Source: an uncultured Porphyromonadaceae bacterium
GTDB taxonomy: Bacteria; Bacteroidota; Bacteroidia; Bacteroidales; Barnesiellaceae
Assembly: GCA_900538555.1 (NCBI GenBank)
Contig: UPYI01000004.1
Coordinates: 1-64,000, forward strand
Direction of reading: 5' to 3'
DNA: 64,000 bases
The notes beneath the pieces are model-generated. The model worked only from the letters and a program-made list of their open reading frames with translations, was not told where the DNA came from and ran no database searches. The position numbers and the translations under genes were made by a program. Below, in pieces: positions 42,462 to 50,476 of the stretch (position 1 is its first letter; every line of letters starts with the position of its first letter).

Positions 42462-43080
42462 CTTGATCATCCTGTCGGTATTCGCGCTCGGTATTCTTGC
42501 CGGTCTGTCCGGAATACTCTCAGCCGAAATGTTAGGCGAACACACATCGGTAGTCGCACTGCACATATTGGTACTATTCGTCGGTATCAGCCTCGGTACT
42601 CGCAAAGACCTGAAAGAACTGTTTTACAAGCAGATGAATCTGCGTACATTGTCATTACCCCTGTGTACCATCGTCGGCACTCTACTCTTTACCGTCATCA
42701 TCAGCCTGTTGATCCCCCGATGGAGCATTGCCGACTGTCTGGCAGCCAACAGCGGATTTGCATATTATTCTCTGTCGTCCGTCCTGATTGCCGACCTGAA
42801 AGAGCCCATACTGGGTGCCGAGATGGCAATGGAACTGGGAATCATTTCCCTGTTAGCCAATATCATCCGCGAGATCATCGCCCTGCTCACGATTCCGCTC
42901 TTCGCCCGTTTTGTCGGGAAAGAGGTCCCGATAACCGTTGCCGGCGTTACTTCGCTCGATGTCTGTCTGCCGCTAATCCGGAAGTACTCGGGCGAGGAAA
43001 TGGTGCCAGTGGCTATCCTGCACGGTTTTATCCTCGAATTTTGCGTACCGCTGCTGGTAACCTTTTTTTGCCGGTTCTGA
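42451..43080 (+). CDS. lysO: LysO-type lysine exporter, C-terminal part
   Basis: 209 residues from the ATG at 42451, preceded by the strong ribosome site AAAGGAGG inside the end of the upstream gene. About six membrane helices. Motifs of the family: LHILVLFVGISLGTR, ANSGFAYYSLSSVLI (half-helix region), LGAEMAMELGIISLLANIIRE and SLDVCLPLIRKYSGEEMVPVAILHG. It should form the transporter together with the 94-residue protein; translational coupling is suggested by the 11-nt overlap. Confidence 0.85.
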   Translation: MKNSLIILSVFALGILAGLSGILSAEMLGEHTSVVALHILVLFVGISLGTRKDLKELFYKQMNLRTLSLPLCTIVGTLLFTVIISLLIPRWSIADCLAANSGFAYYSLSSVLIADLKEPILGAEMAMELGIISLLANIIREIIALLTIPLFARFVGKEVPITVAGVTSLDVCLPLIRKYSGEEMVPVAILHGFILEFCVPLLVTFFCRF

Positions 43081-43122
43081 TAAAAGAGTCGCATCCGCCC
43101 TACACGATACGAAATAATATCT

Positions 43123-43130
43123 TACATTTG
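43123..43130 (+). promoter_or_regulatory. Candidate -7 element directly before hairpin H4
   Basis: TACATTTG matches the consensus, but it abuts the hairpin at 43131. It may be the promoter of the DUF748 gene (with a hairpin at the transcript 5' end) or a chance match. Confidence 0.35.
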
Positions 43131-43182
43131 CAACGGGGCTGTGTCAAAGCAACCCCGTTGCGACGTGTTAGAATGGCTGAGG
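43131..43182 (-). repeat. Terminator-hairpin repeat H4 with conserved flank
   Basis: CAACGGGG (43131-43138) pairs with CCCCGTTG (43153-43160); the inner part has TG/CA pairing around GTCAAAG. The flank on the right, read on the minus strand, is CCTCAGC then CATTCTAACACGTCG; the same words flank hairpin H2 at 45709-45745 in the opposite orientation. It can terminate lysO transcription. Confidence 0.65.
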
Positions 43183-43328
43183 AGCAAAGCACAGAGATTG
43201 AGGGAAACGGAAGGTTACTGACGATCCTAAAATTCCGATGACAACAAAGCATACCGAACTTTATGGCACGCCGCCGCAGAATGAATCCGACCGGCTTATC
43301 CGGCTCTCAAAGACAAGAATAGTCAAGT

Positions 43329-45569
43329 ATGAAAAAAGGAGTGCGAATCACCTGTACGATAGCAGCGTCTATCGTAGCATTGTTGTTGCTGATAGCCTTC
43401 ACCGTATCGCCTATCGCAGAGTTTTATATCGAAAAAAACAGTGAAAAATTAATCGGCAGAAAAATCGCGATGAACGATCTGTCCATCAACCTGTTTTCGG
43501 GCAAGGTAGTGATAAACGGGCTCACTGTGAACGAACATGAATCGAACGATACTTTTCTGTCGCTCAATCGGTTCGAAACCCGAATCAACCTGCTGCCGTT
43601 GCTTTGGAAAAGCATAGATGTAAAACGGTTGTATTTCGACGGGCTATATGTCCAGATCCTGCAAAACGGACAGACATTCAATTTCAGCGACTTTATCGGA
43701 GGGGAAGAAAATCCCGAAACGACCGAACCGGAAGAGAAACCCGATGAAGCCGGCAGCCCGTGGGAGATCCGGATCCGGGATATACGCATCGGCGACAGCC
43801 GCCTGTTCTACGAAGATCAAGCCATTCACAGCGCATTCAACATCGACGACCTGTCGCTGAATATTCCGGAGGTCTATTTTTCGGGACAATCGACCGACAT
43901 CGGTTTGCACCTGAACTTCAAGCAGGGCGGCACGTTGAACACCCAACTGCAATACGACATCGAAACCGGAACTTACCGCATCCGGCTTGCGCTGGACGAT
44001 CTGGCGATCGCCCCTACTTTGCCCTATTGGCAACAGGCGTTGAACATCAGTAAAGTAGAAGGCGTGCTCGGAATCCACACCGACATACAAGGCGACATCG
44101 ACCACCTGATGGATTTTACCATTTCGGGCAACGTATCCCTTGCGAAATTCAATATGGAGCAAAACGGAGCGTCGGTGCTCTCTCTCGACAGTATATATAC
44201 GGCAATCGACAGCATACAACTGCAACAGGGATTCGCCATAAACGAAATCTACATCAAAGGTCTTTCCACCGGATATGATGTATATAACGACCGTACGAGC
44301 AACCTCGACTACCTGTTCATAGCCGGAAACGACTCTATTGTCGAAGCGAACGAACCGGTTGAAGAGCCCGACTCGACAACCGCGGCAATGCCCCGCATCC
44401 GGATTGAAAAACTGCGTATTGCCGATACCCGGATACGCTATACGGATGCTACGATGTACAAACCTTTCGATTACACCGTCTCGGACATAGAGGTTACTGC
44501 CGACCGGTTCGACTCCGACTCCATAAACAGCCTGCAACTGAAAGCCACTTTACAGGAGAAAGGCAATGCCCGGATCAATTGGCGGGGACGGATAGACAGC
44601 CTGTCCGATCTAAGCCTGCTGCTGACTTTGGACAATGTACAACTGACCGACTTCACCCCGTTCTGCGGACAAATGTTCGGATACCCGATCCACTCAGGCA
44701 TCCTCTCTTTTTCCAGCCGGAACGATATCCGGAACAACCAACTCACAGGCACAAACAAACTGGATATCCTGCGCTGCGAACTCGGCAGCAAGGAGAGCAA
44801 CGTGGACGCGGAAATGAACCTGCCTCTGAAAATGGGTCTGTATCTGTTGAAAGACAAAAACGACCATATCAAAATCGACCTGCCGATAAAGGGCGATATC
44901 AGTTCGCCGCAATTTTCCTACAAGAAAATCATTCTGAACACTCTGACGAATATTCTGGTGAAGGTAACCACGGCACCGATACGGATTCTCGCCGATGCCC
45001 TGGGATTGAACGGCATGGATCTGCAAAACATCGTATTCGATCCGGCAACCGTTCACTTCACGACCGAGCAATACGAAAAATTAGAGAACTTATCCAAGAT
45101 CGTACAATCCAATCCCGGCATACGTTTGAAAATCACGCAACGGACAAATTACACACAAGCCCAACCGGCTTTGGCGGAACGGAATCTGCAACACGCCTAT
45201 TACGTTCAACAGAACCCCGACAAAGCAACATCACAGCTGGAAATACTCGATATGGATGCTATCGCCGGAATCGACCTCAAATCGGCGGATGTCGCCGCAT
45301 TTGCCGACCGGCTGTTGAATGAAAAAGGTCTTTCTGCCGACGGCTCGATAACCGATAAAGCTACCGCTTTGTTCAACGACCGTATCGACAGTCAGATCAA
45401 CCGTATATCGTCGCGACGGGAACGATTGGTACGGGAACATCTCACCCAGAACCTGCACGTCGCCGACTCGTTGCTGCAAATCATAACCCTGCCTATCGAC
45501 TCGATGAAGATCGAAAAGGGGAACAGCCGCTTTGCCATCGACATCGAACTGACGGAAGAAACGAAATAA
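43329..45569 (+). CDS. DUF748 (AsmA-like) envelope protein
   Basis: 746 residues. One N-terminal membrane helix (~7-28, CTIAASIVALLLLIAFTVSPI), then a long beta-rich periplasmic chain with GRKIAMNDLSINLFSGKVVI, FETRINLLPLLWKSIDVKRL and an acidic E/P linker (~117-136), and a helical C-terminus (~570-740). This is the DUF748 family, related to AsmA/TamB-like proteins believed to shuttle lipids between membranes. Exact role unknown. Alone in its direction, between repeats H4 and H2; convergent with gldH. Confidence 0.82.
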   Translation: MKKGVRITCTIAASIVALLLLIAFTVSPIAEFYIEKNSEKLIGRKIAMNDLSINLFSGKVVINGLTVNEHESNDTFLSLNRFETRINLLPLLWKSIDVKRLYFDGLYVQILQNGQTFNFSDFIGGEENPETTEPEEKPDEAGSPWEIRIRDIRIGDSRLFYEDQAIHSAFNIDDLSLNIPEVYFSGQSTDIGLHLNFKQGGTLNTQLQYDIETGTYRIRLALDDLAIAPTLPYWQQALNISKVEGVLGIHTDIQGDIDHLMDFTISGNVSLAKFNMEQNGASVLSLDSIYTAIDSIQLQQGFAINEIYIKGLSTGYDVYNDRTSNLDYLFIAGNDSIVEANEPVEEPDSTTAAMPRIRIEKLRIADTRIRYTDATMYKPFDYTVSDIEVTADRFDSDSINSLQLKATLQEKGNARINWRGRIDSLSDLSLLLTLDNVQLTDFTPFCGQMFGYPIHSGILSFSSRNDIRNNQLTGTNKLDILRCELGSKESNVDAEMNLPLKMGLYLLKDKNDHIKIDLPIKGDISSPQFSYKKIILNTLTNILVKVTTAPIRILADALGLNGMDLQNIVFDPATVHFTTEQYEKLENLSKIVQSNPGIRLKITQRTNYTQAQPALAERNLQHAYYVQQNPDKATSQLEILDMDAIAGIDLKSADVAAFADRLLNEKGLSADGSITDKATALFNDRIDSQINRISSRRERLVREHLTQNLHVADSLLQIITLPIDSMKIEKGNSRFAIDIELTEETK

Positions 45570-45683
45570 GGTCCTTCCGCAAGCAGCCCAGCGACCTGCT
45601 GTCCCTTGCCGAAGAGCGACCTGATCATGACAGTGTGCATAATGTCCAACCGGCGGCGTTGCCATCGGAATTCGGGCTAAGTC

Positions 45684-45699
45684 GTTTACATTAGTAAAC
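45684..45699. repeat. Short inverted repeat after the DUF748 gene
   Basis: GTTTAC-atta-GTAAAC, perfect 6-bp arms. It lies 115 nt past the DUF748 stop and 10 nt before the conserved flank of H2; function unknown. Confidence 0.4.
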
Positions 45700-45708
45700 T
45701 CCTGTCAT

Positions 45709-45789
45709 CCTCAGCGTCTTGCATTTCAGACATTCTAACGCATCGAAAAAGGGTTGTATCGAAAATTTCATTTCGACACAACCCTTTTT
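45709..45789 (+). repeat. Terminator-hairpin repeat H2 with conserved flank
   Basis: Flank CCTCAGC ... CATTCTAACGCATCG (45709-45745), then arms AAAAAGGGTTGTATCGAAA (45746-45764) and its complement (45771-45789) with one mismatch and a 6-nt loop. A and T runs on each side make it a bidirectional terminator between the DUF748 gene and gldH. Confidence 0.75.
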
Positions 45790-45855
45790 CAATCATTCTC
45801 TTGCAGGGTATAGAGGCATAGCGACCCTTCGCGTACTAAAACGCCCGATTGCCGC

Positions 45856-46335
45856 CTACTCTTTTTTCTTTAAGACCGATATCCCTATGTCGGTAATATC
45901 CATGACCGGATTGTAACGCATAGCCTGTTGTACCCGAATCTGTTGCTCGCCTCCCATACGAAACCGGAAATCGTCGGAGAGGATCTGCCGGAACTGATAA
46001 TGTACTCCCCAGCCCGATCCGTACCACTTGCCGAAGCGGTCGGCAAGTATGCAATTGACCGTATCGGTACGCCAGACACCTACGCTATCGGCAAAAGAGA
46101 CAAACATCCACAGATTCCGGTTATCGTACCGGCTGCCATGTCTCACCGTCAATGCCAGTTCATACGTATCGGGAATGGCAGGCAATGAGAAGTCGAACAC
46201 CTGCACATCGGCTACATTCCAACCGTCGGAGGGCAAAGCCGCAAAATGGTCGTACACTTCCCGTCGCGGAGAACATGCCGACAAGAGCAATACTCCGAGC
46301 ACCAACGCATATCCGCACAACCGCCGTATCATCAT
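45856..46335 (-). CDS. gldH: Gliding motility lipoprotein GldH
   Basis: 159 residues. Lipoprotein signal LGVLLLSAC with Cys near residue 21. The rest is beta-rich; HFAALPSDGWNVADVQVFDF and NRNLWMFV, followed by GKWYGSGWGVHYQFRQ, fit GldH. In Flavobacterium GldH belongs to the gliding machinery; homologues are widespread in non-gliding Bacteroidales, where the role is unclear. Two ATG codons in tandem (46335, 46332). It follows ricT by 12 nt, the usual Bacteroidetes order ricT-gldH. Confidence 0.85.
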   Translation of the reverse strand: MMIRRLCGYALVLGVLLLSACSPRREVYDHFAALPSDGWNVADVQVFDFSLPAIPDTYELALTVRHGSRYDNRNLWMFVSFADSVGVWRTDTVNCILADRFGKWYGSGWGVHYQFRQILSDDFRFRMGGEQQIRVQQAMRYNPVMDITDIGISVLKKKE

Positions 46336-46347
46336 TTCCGCCGTATA

Positions 46348-47889
46348 TTATTGTCCATCCGTCGAAGCCGCAGGAGCAGGCTTGTTATCCGAACGATCCT
46401 CTTTGCGTTCGGGCTTCTGCTCCGATTGCGGACGTTTCACCTCGTTAGGGGCAGCCGCATTGTCGCCATTCGCCGGACGTTTTTTCCGATGTTCCTCCTG
46501 TTTCCGATTTCCTTGCGGACGATTGTTATTACCGTTCTTCTGATTCCGGGGCGTACCGCTTCCTCCATTCCCGCTATTCTTAACCTCGCCGTTGGCATTG
46601 TTATTTCCACCGGCACTACGGTTATCCGACTGCGGGCGGTTCTGACGGTTCTGCCCGTTATTCTCTTTACGGGGACGATCGATCCCATTTCCTTCCGCCG
46701 GTTTCGGTTGTCCGTTCTGCGGTTGCTGCGAATGGTTTCCGCCTTTGGATTTCTTTTTCTTCTTTGCTTTATCGAAACGGGTCAGGCTATCTTGTCCGAC
46801 GACATCTTCGAAATCTTTGCGTACCGGTTCGCGAACCGAACCTTCCCGTTCCAGCCGTTCGGGTTTAACACCCCGTTTGTTCAGTGCGATAATCTCGAAC
46901 ACCCGGTCGGCGTCGATCGTCACCAGATTGGCAGCCATCTGTTTGTCGGTCGAATAGGTCAGTTCCCTATTGAAAATATCGGACTTGAAATGGTAATAAA
47001 CCCCGCCCATCGTTTCCAACGGCACTTCGCGCGAAGGCATCCGCTTTTGCGCTTCCACATACGTATCGACCTCGTAGTTTAGGCAACATTTCAACTTGGC
47101 ACACTGTCCTGCCAGTTTCTGCGGATTGAGCGAAATATCCTGATAACGGGCGGCACTGGTTCCGACCGAAATGAAATTGGACATCCAGCCCGAACAGCAA
47201 AGCTGCCGTCCGCAGGGACCTATGCCACCGATACGTCCCGCTTCCTGACGCGCACCGATCTGTTTCATCTCGATACGTACCCGGAATGCTTCCGCCAAGA
47301 CTTTGATCAATTGCCGGAAATCGACACGGTCGTCGGCTATATAATAGAATATCGCTTTGTTACCGTCGCCTTGATACTCCACATCGCCGATCTTCATATT
47401 CAAATGCAGATCTTCGGCGATCTTACGAGCCCGAAGCATCGTCGAGTGTTCGCGAGCTTTCGCCTCTTCAAACTTTTCCAGATCGTTCGGTTTGGCTTTC
47501 CGATACACCCGTTTCAGTTCCGGGTTGTCGATCTTCACATTGTTCTTCCGCATCTGCAACAACACCAATCTACCGGTCAAAGTCACTTCACCTATATCAT
47601 GACCCGGCGAAGCCTCTACCGCGACCAGATCGCCCGGCACCAGATTGATATGCGTAGAATTGCGATAATATCCTTTTCGGGTATTTTTGAACCGCACCTC
47701 TACCAGATCGGTATCGTCGTGCGATTCGGGCAAGTCTGCCAACCAGTCATAGACCTGCAACTTCGCCCCTTTCCGCCGGTACTTGCCGGCATCCCACGAC
47801 GGCTGAGCCGCCGAATCATCGGCAGTTTGTTTACCAACCGATTCCTTAGGCGTTGCAGTATCCATATTATTATTTACTTTCGTATCCAT
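46348..47889 (-). CDS. ricT: RicT/PSP1-domain protein (YaaT homologue) with low-complexity tail
   Basis: 513 residues. The conserved core (~40-330) holds the PSP1 domain with VEVRFKNTRKGYYRNS, the Cys signature GPCGRQLCCSGW and CAKLKCCLNYE; in Bacillus these Cys bind a [4Fe-4S] cluster in the Y-complex that promotes mRNA maturation with RNase Y. The C-terminal ~150 residues are a disordered tail rich in N, Q, G, P, K and R. Start at 47889, with GGAGG 13 nt upstream; a second ATG lies at 47865. rny lies ~118 nt upstream on the same strand, which fits a working partnership (inference). Confidence 0.92.
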   Translation of the reverse strand: MDTKVNNNMDTATPKESVGKQTADDSAAQPSWDAGKYRRKGAKLQVYDWLADLPESHDDTDLVEVRFKNTRKGYYRNSTHINLVPGDLVAVEASPGHDIGEVTLTGRLVLLQMRKNNVKIDNPELKRVYRKAKPNDLEKFEEAKAREHSTMLRARKIAEDLHLNMKIGDVEYQGDGNKAIFYYIADDRVDFRQLIKVLAEAFRVRIEMKQIGARQEAGRIGGIGPCGRQLCCSGWMSNFISVGTSAARYQDISLNPQKLAGQCAKLKCCLNYEVDTYVEAQKRMPSREVPLETMGGVYYHFKSDIFNRELTYSTDKQMAANLVTIDADRVFEIIALNKRGVKPERLEREGSVREPVRKDFEDVVGQDSLTRFDKAKKKKKSKGGNHSQQPQNGQPKPAEGNGIDRPRKENNGQNRQNRPQSDNRSAGGNNNANGEVKNSGNGGSGTPRNQKNGNNNRPQGNRKQEEHRKKRPANGDNAAAPNEVKRPQSEQKPERKEDRSDNKPAPAASTDGQ

Positions 47890-47929
47890 TGTTTAGCTTA
47901 TTCCTCCGATCAGGAGAATTTAAAAATCA

Positions 47930-47980
47930 AAAGTCGCAAGCCGCACACGATTCAAACATCCGGTGACACCTCGCGACTTT
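47930..47980 (-). terminator. Terminator after rny
   Basis: On the minus strand AAAGTCGC (47980-47973) pairs with GCGACTTT (47937-47930), followed by TGATTTTT. Long loop (~35 nt), so strength is uncertain. Confidence 0.55.
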
Positions 47981-48006
47981 CGTTATATAATCCGTTTCCG
48001 GCAGGG

Positions 48007-49548
48007 TTATTTAGCGAAGCTTACCGCACGTGTTTCACGGATTACGGTAATTTTCACTTGCCCCGGATAGGTCATCTCGTCCTGAATACGTTTTGCGATT
48101 TCATCGGACAGTTTTTCCGTCTCCTTATCGTCGATCTTATCCGCTCCGACAATCACGCGCAATTCACGACCGGCTTGTATTGCATACGTTTTCAATACTC
48201 CGGGATAAGAGAGAGCCAGTTGTTCCAAGTCGTTGAGACGTTTGATATAAGCCTCGACGATTTCGCGGCGGGCTCCCGGACGGGCACCGGATATAGCGTC
48301 GCACACCTGTACGATCGGAGCCAACAAACTGGTCATCTCGGTTTCGTCGTGGTGAGCACCGATCGCATTGCAAATATCGGGTTTCTCTTTATATTTCTCC
48401 GCCAGCTTCATACCCAGCAATGCGTGCGGCAATTCGGGTTCTTCGTCGGGCACTTTGCCTATATCGTGCAACAGACCGGCACGACGGGCTTTCTTCGGAT
48501 TCAAACCCAACTCGGAAGCCATTACGGCACACAGGTTGGCTGTTTCACGCGAGTGTTGCAACAAGTTCTGTCCGTAAGACGAACGGTATTTCATTTTGCC
48601 GACCAGACGGATCAGTTCGGGATGCAGACCATGCACACCCAAATCTATCGCCGTCCGTTTACCGGTTTCGATGATTTCTTCTTCGATCTGCTTGCGCACT
48701 TTTGCAACCACCTCCTCGATACGGGCAGGGTGGATACGTCCGTCGGTCACCAGTTGATGCAATGCCAATCGGGCGATTTCGCGGCGTACCGGATCGAACG
48801 CCGAAAGTACGATAGCTTCGGGGGTATCGTCTACGATGATTTCTACACCGGTAGCGGCTTCCAATGCCCGGATATTACGACCCTCACGACCGATGATACG
48901 CCCCTTTATTTCGTCGGAGTCGATATGGAATACGGTCACGGCATTTTCAATCGCCGTTTCGGTCGCTACACGCTGTATGCTTTGTATCACGATCCGCTTG
49001 GCTTCTTTGTTCGCCGTCATTTTCGCATCGTCCATGATGTCGTTGATATACGATGCGGCTTCCGATTTCGCTTCGTCTTTGAGCGACTCCACGAGTTTCT
49101 CTTTCGCCTCTTCGGCTGACAAACCGGAAAGATGTTCCAGGCGTTCCACTTCGGCTTTATGCAGTTTATCCAATTCCTGTTTCTTGCGTTCTACCGCTTC
49201 GAGTTGCGAATCGAGATTGGCACGGGCGGCTTCGGTTTCGCTTTTCTTGCGCAGGATTTCCTGTTGCTGCTGGTTCAACTGTGTTTCACGTTGTTTCAAC
49301 CGAGCCTCAGCCTGCTGCAATTTGGCATTCCGAGCCGTAGCCTGCTTCTCCATTTCCGACTTCAAATGCAGGAATTTTTCTTTGACTTCGAGCAGTTTGT
49401 TTTTACGGATTACCTCCGCCTCTTTTTCTGCTTCTTCCAGAATCGTTTTGGTCCGAGCGCTAAGCAAGGTACGATTCAATAGGAACACGACCAAACCGCC
49501 GATAAGCAGTCCGCCAAGTCCTATACCGATTACTAATATAGTATTCAT
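48007..49548 (-). CDS. rny: Ribonuclease Y
   Basis: 513 residues from the ATG at 49548 (the frame continues upstream past the likely leader). N-terminal membrane helix (LVIGIGLGGLLIGGLVVFLL), long charged coiled coil (~25-195), KH RNA-binding domain (IKGRIIGREGRNIRALE, ~210-270) and HD domain with metal ligands in NLLQHSRETANL and GLLHDIGK, plus HHDETEM. Membrane-anchored endonuclease that starts mRNA turnover. It lies between ricT and zapA; a terminator-like hairpin separates it from zapA. Confidence 0.97.
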   Translation of the reverse strand: MNTILVIGIGLGGLLIGGLVVFLLNRTLLSARTKTILEEAEKEAEVIRKNKLLEVKEKFLHLKSEMEKQATARNAKLQQAEARLKQRETQLNQQQQEILRKKSETEAARANLDSQLEAVERKKQELDKLHKAEVERLEHLSGLSAEEAKEKLVESLKDEAKSEAASYINDIMDDAKMTANKEAKRIVIQSIQRVATETAIENAVTVFHIDSDEIKGRIIGREGRNIRALEAATGVEIIVDDTPEAIVLSAFDPVRREIARLALHQLVTDGRIHPARIEEVVAKVRKQIEEEIIETGKRTAIDLGVHGLHPELIRLVGKMKYRSSYGQNLLQHSRETANLCAVMASELGLNPKKARRAGLLHDIGKVPDEEPELPHALLGMKLAEKYKEKPDICNAIGAHHDETEMTSLLAPIVQVCDAISGARPGARREIVEAYIKRLNDLEQLALSYPGVLKTYAIQAGRELRVIVGADKIDDKETEKLSDEIAKRIQDEMTYPGQVKITVIRETRAVSFAK

Positions 49549-49568
49549 TGTTTCTAAATTATAAAAAA

Positions 49569-49607
49569 GCACCACGAACGTCCTCCCGAGAGAGAAGTTT
49601 GCGGTGC
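49569..49607 (-). terminator. Hairpin with T run between zapA and rny
   Basis: On the minus strand GCACCGCAAAC (49607-49597) pairs imperfectly with GTTCGTGGTGC (49579-49569), then TTTTTTAT. It fits a terminator or attenuator for zapA transcription entering rny. Confidence 0.65.
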
Positions 49608-49635
49608 AGGTTATGTTGTTTTAAAAATTATTTCG

Positions 49636-49947
49636 TCACACATTCTCCGGAGTTTCGAAGAATTTTTCCATCTCGTCACTCAAATCGTCCAGACGAGAAA
49701 GTATATCTTCCCGACATCCGTCGGTCTTTAAATATATCTGAGCTATCGCTACTGCCGCCATTGCCAGACAGGCTTTTGTGGAGGTAGTCTCGTGACGATT
49801 CAAATAATACGTCCAGATATCGTTTACCATATCCACCGCCTTGCGTATGATCTCTTCCTCATCGGTATTCAAATGAACACTCATCGGAATCGCCTGCTCC
49901 ACATCGGCTACCCTCAAATATATTTTTTGTGTATCGTTATCGTTCAT
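49636..49947 (-). CDS. zapA: Cell division protein ZapA
   Basis: 103 residues from the ATG at 49947. N-terminal strand-rich head (KIYLRVADVEQAIPMSVHLNTDEEEIIRKAVDMVN) and helical tail, as in ZapA, which bundles FtsZ filaments at the division site. It begins 5 nt after the stop of the coiled-coil gene at 49953-50267, so the two are co-translated. Confidence 0.88.
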   Translation of the reverse strand: MNDNDTQKIYLRVADVEQAIPMSVHLNTDEEEIIRKAVDMVNDIWTYYLNRHETTSTKACLAMAAVAIAQIYLKTDGCREDILSRLDDLSDEMEKFFETPENV

Positions 49948-49952
49948 AGCAT

Positions 49953-50267
49953 CTATTCGTTGAGGAGTAGAATGCACTTATCGATTTCCCGCACCAATCT
50001 GGAAAATCTGGCTCTGTTCTCTTGCTTGTCGTTTTCCGAAAGGGAGGTAGCTCCAATGAGTTTCAGGTTCTTATATTTTGTCTCTACCGTGTCCAATCTC
50101 GACTGCAAATCGACACAATCCGCATTCTTTCGAACAAGCATCTCTTTTGTTGCGTTCAATTCCGACAAAAGCGATTTGTTTTCTTCTTTCAATGTACGGC
50201 ACATCTCTATGAGCCGCAGCATATTATCGTTCAACCTGTTCAGTATTTCCTGCTGATTCTCGGTCAT
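49953..50267 (-). CDS. Small coiled-coil protein upstream of zapA (ZapB-like candidate)
   Basis: 104 residues, no signal or membrane segment. Residues ~5-70 form a heptad-type coiled coil (ILNRLNDNMLRLIEMCRTLK ...), the C-terminus (~72-104) is a second charged helix. Not assigned to a named family by me. Size, coiled coil and the linked zapA suggest a ZapA partner comparable to ZapB or a member of the divisome; this is inference. A TATATTTG box stands just upstream. Confidence 0.75.
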   Translation of the reverse strand: MTENQQEILNRLNDNMLRLIEMCRTLKEENKSLLSELNATKEMLVRKNADCVDLQSRLDTVETKYKNLKLIGATSLSENDKQENRARFSRLVREIDKCILLLNE

Positions 50268-50287
50268 TACTTCACCAAATTTCTACA

Positions 50288-50295
50288 CAAATATA
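50288..50295 (-). promoter_or_regulatory. -7 element of the coiled-coil/zapA operon
   Basis: TATATTTG on the minus strand, 20 nt before the ATG at 50267. Confidence 0.6.
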
Positions 50296-50476
50296 AGTAT
50301 TTTCATTGAAACCCCAACACCCGTCTTTGTTTTATTAGCGAATAGATCGTTCGTTTATTTATTTTTACGTTATTTTAACAAACAGATTTTCATTTTCGGG
50401 GCACGTTCTTACGCCCTGCATAAAAAACGGGCAAGTAGTTGTTTTTTTGCGTTTTTTATTTTACCTTAGCTGTTGT

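Noticed and set aside
42177..43080. Frameshifted lysO pseudogene
   Set aside because: Each half has its own start and the second has a strong ribosome site; the two-gene form is a known Bacteroidetes arrangement.
43173..43444. 22-codon and 68-codon frames between H4 and the DUF748 gene
   Set aside because: The first lies partly in the conserved flank of the H4 repeat, the second overlaps the DUF748 start in another frame; neither has a ribosome site or homology I recognise.
49549..49635. 6S RNA between zapA and rny (as near zapA in E. coli)
   Set aside because: The gap is only 87 nt, too short for 6S RNA, and folds as a simple hairpin followed by T.
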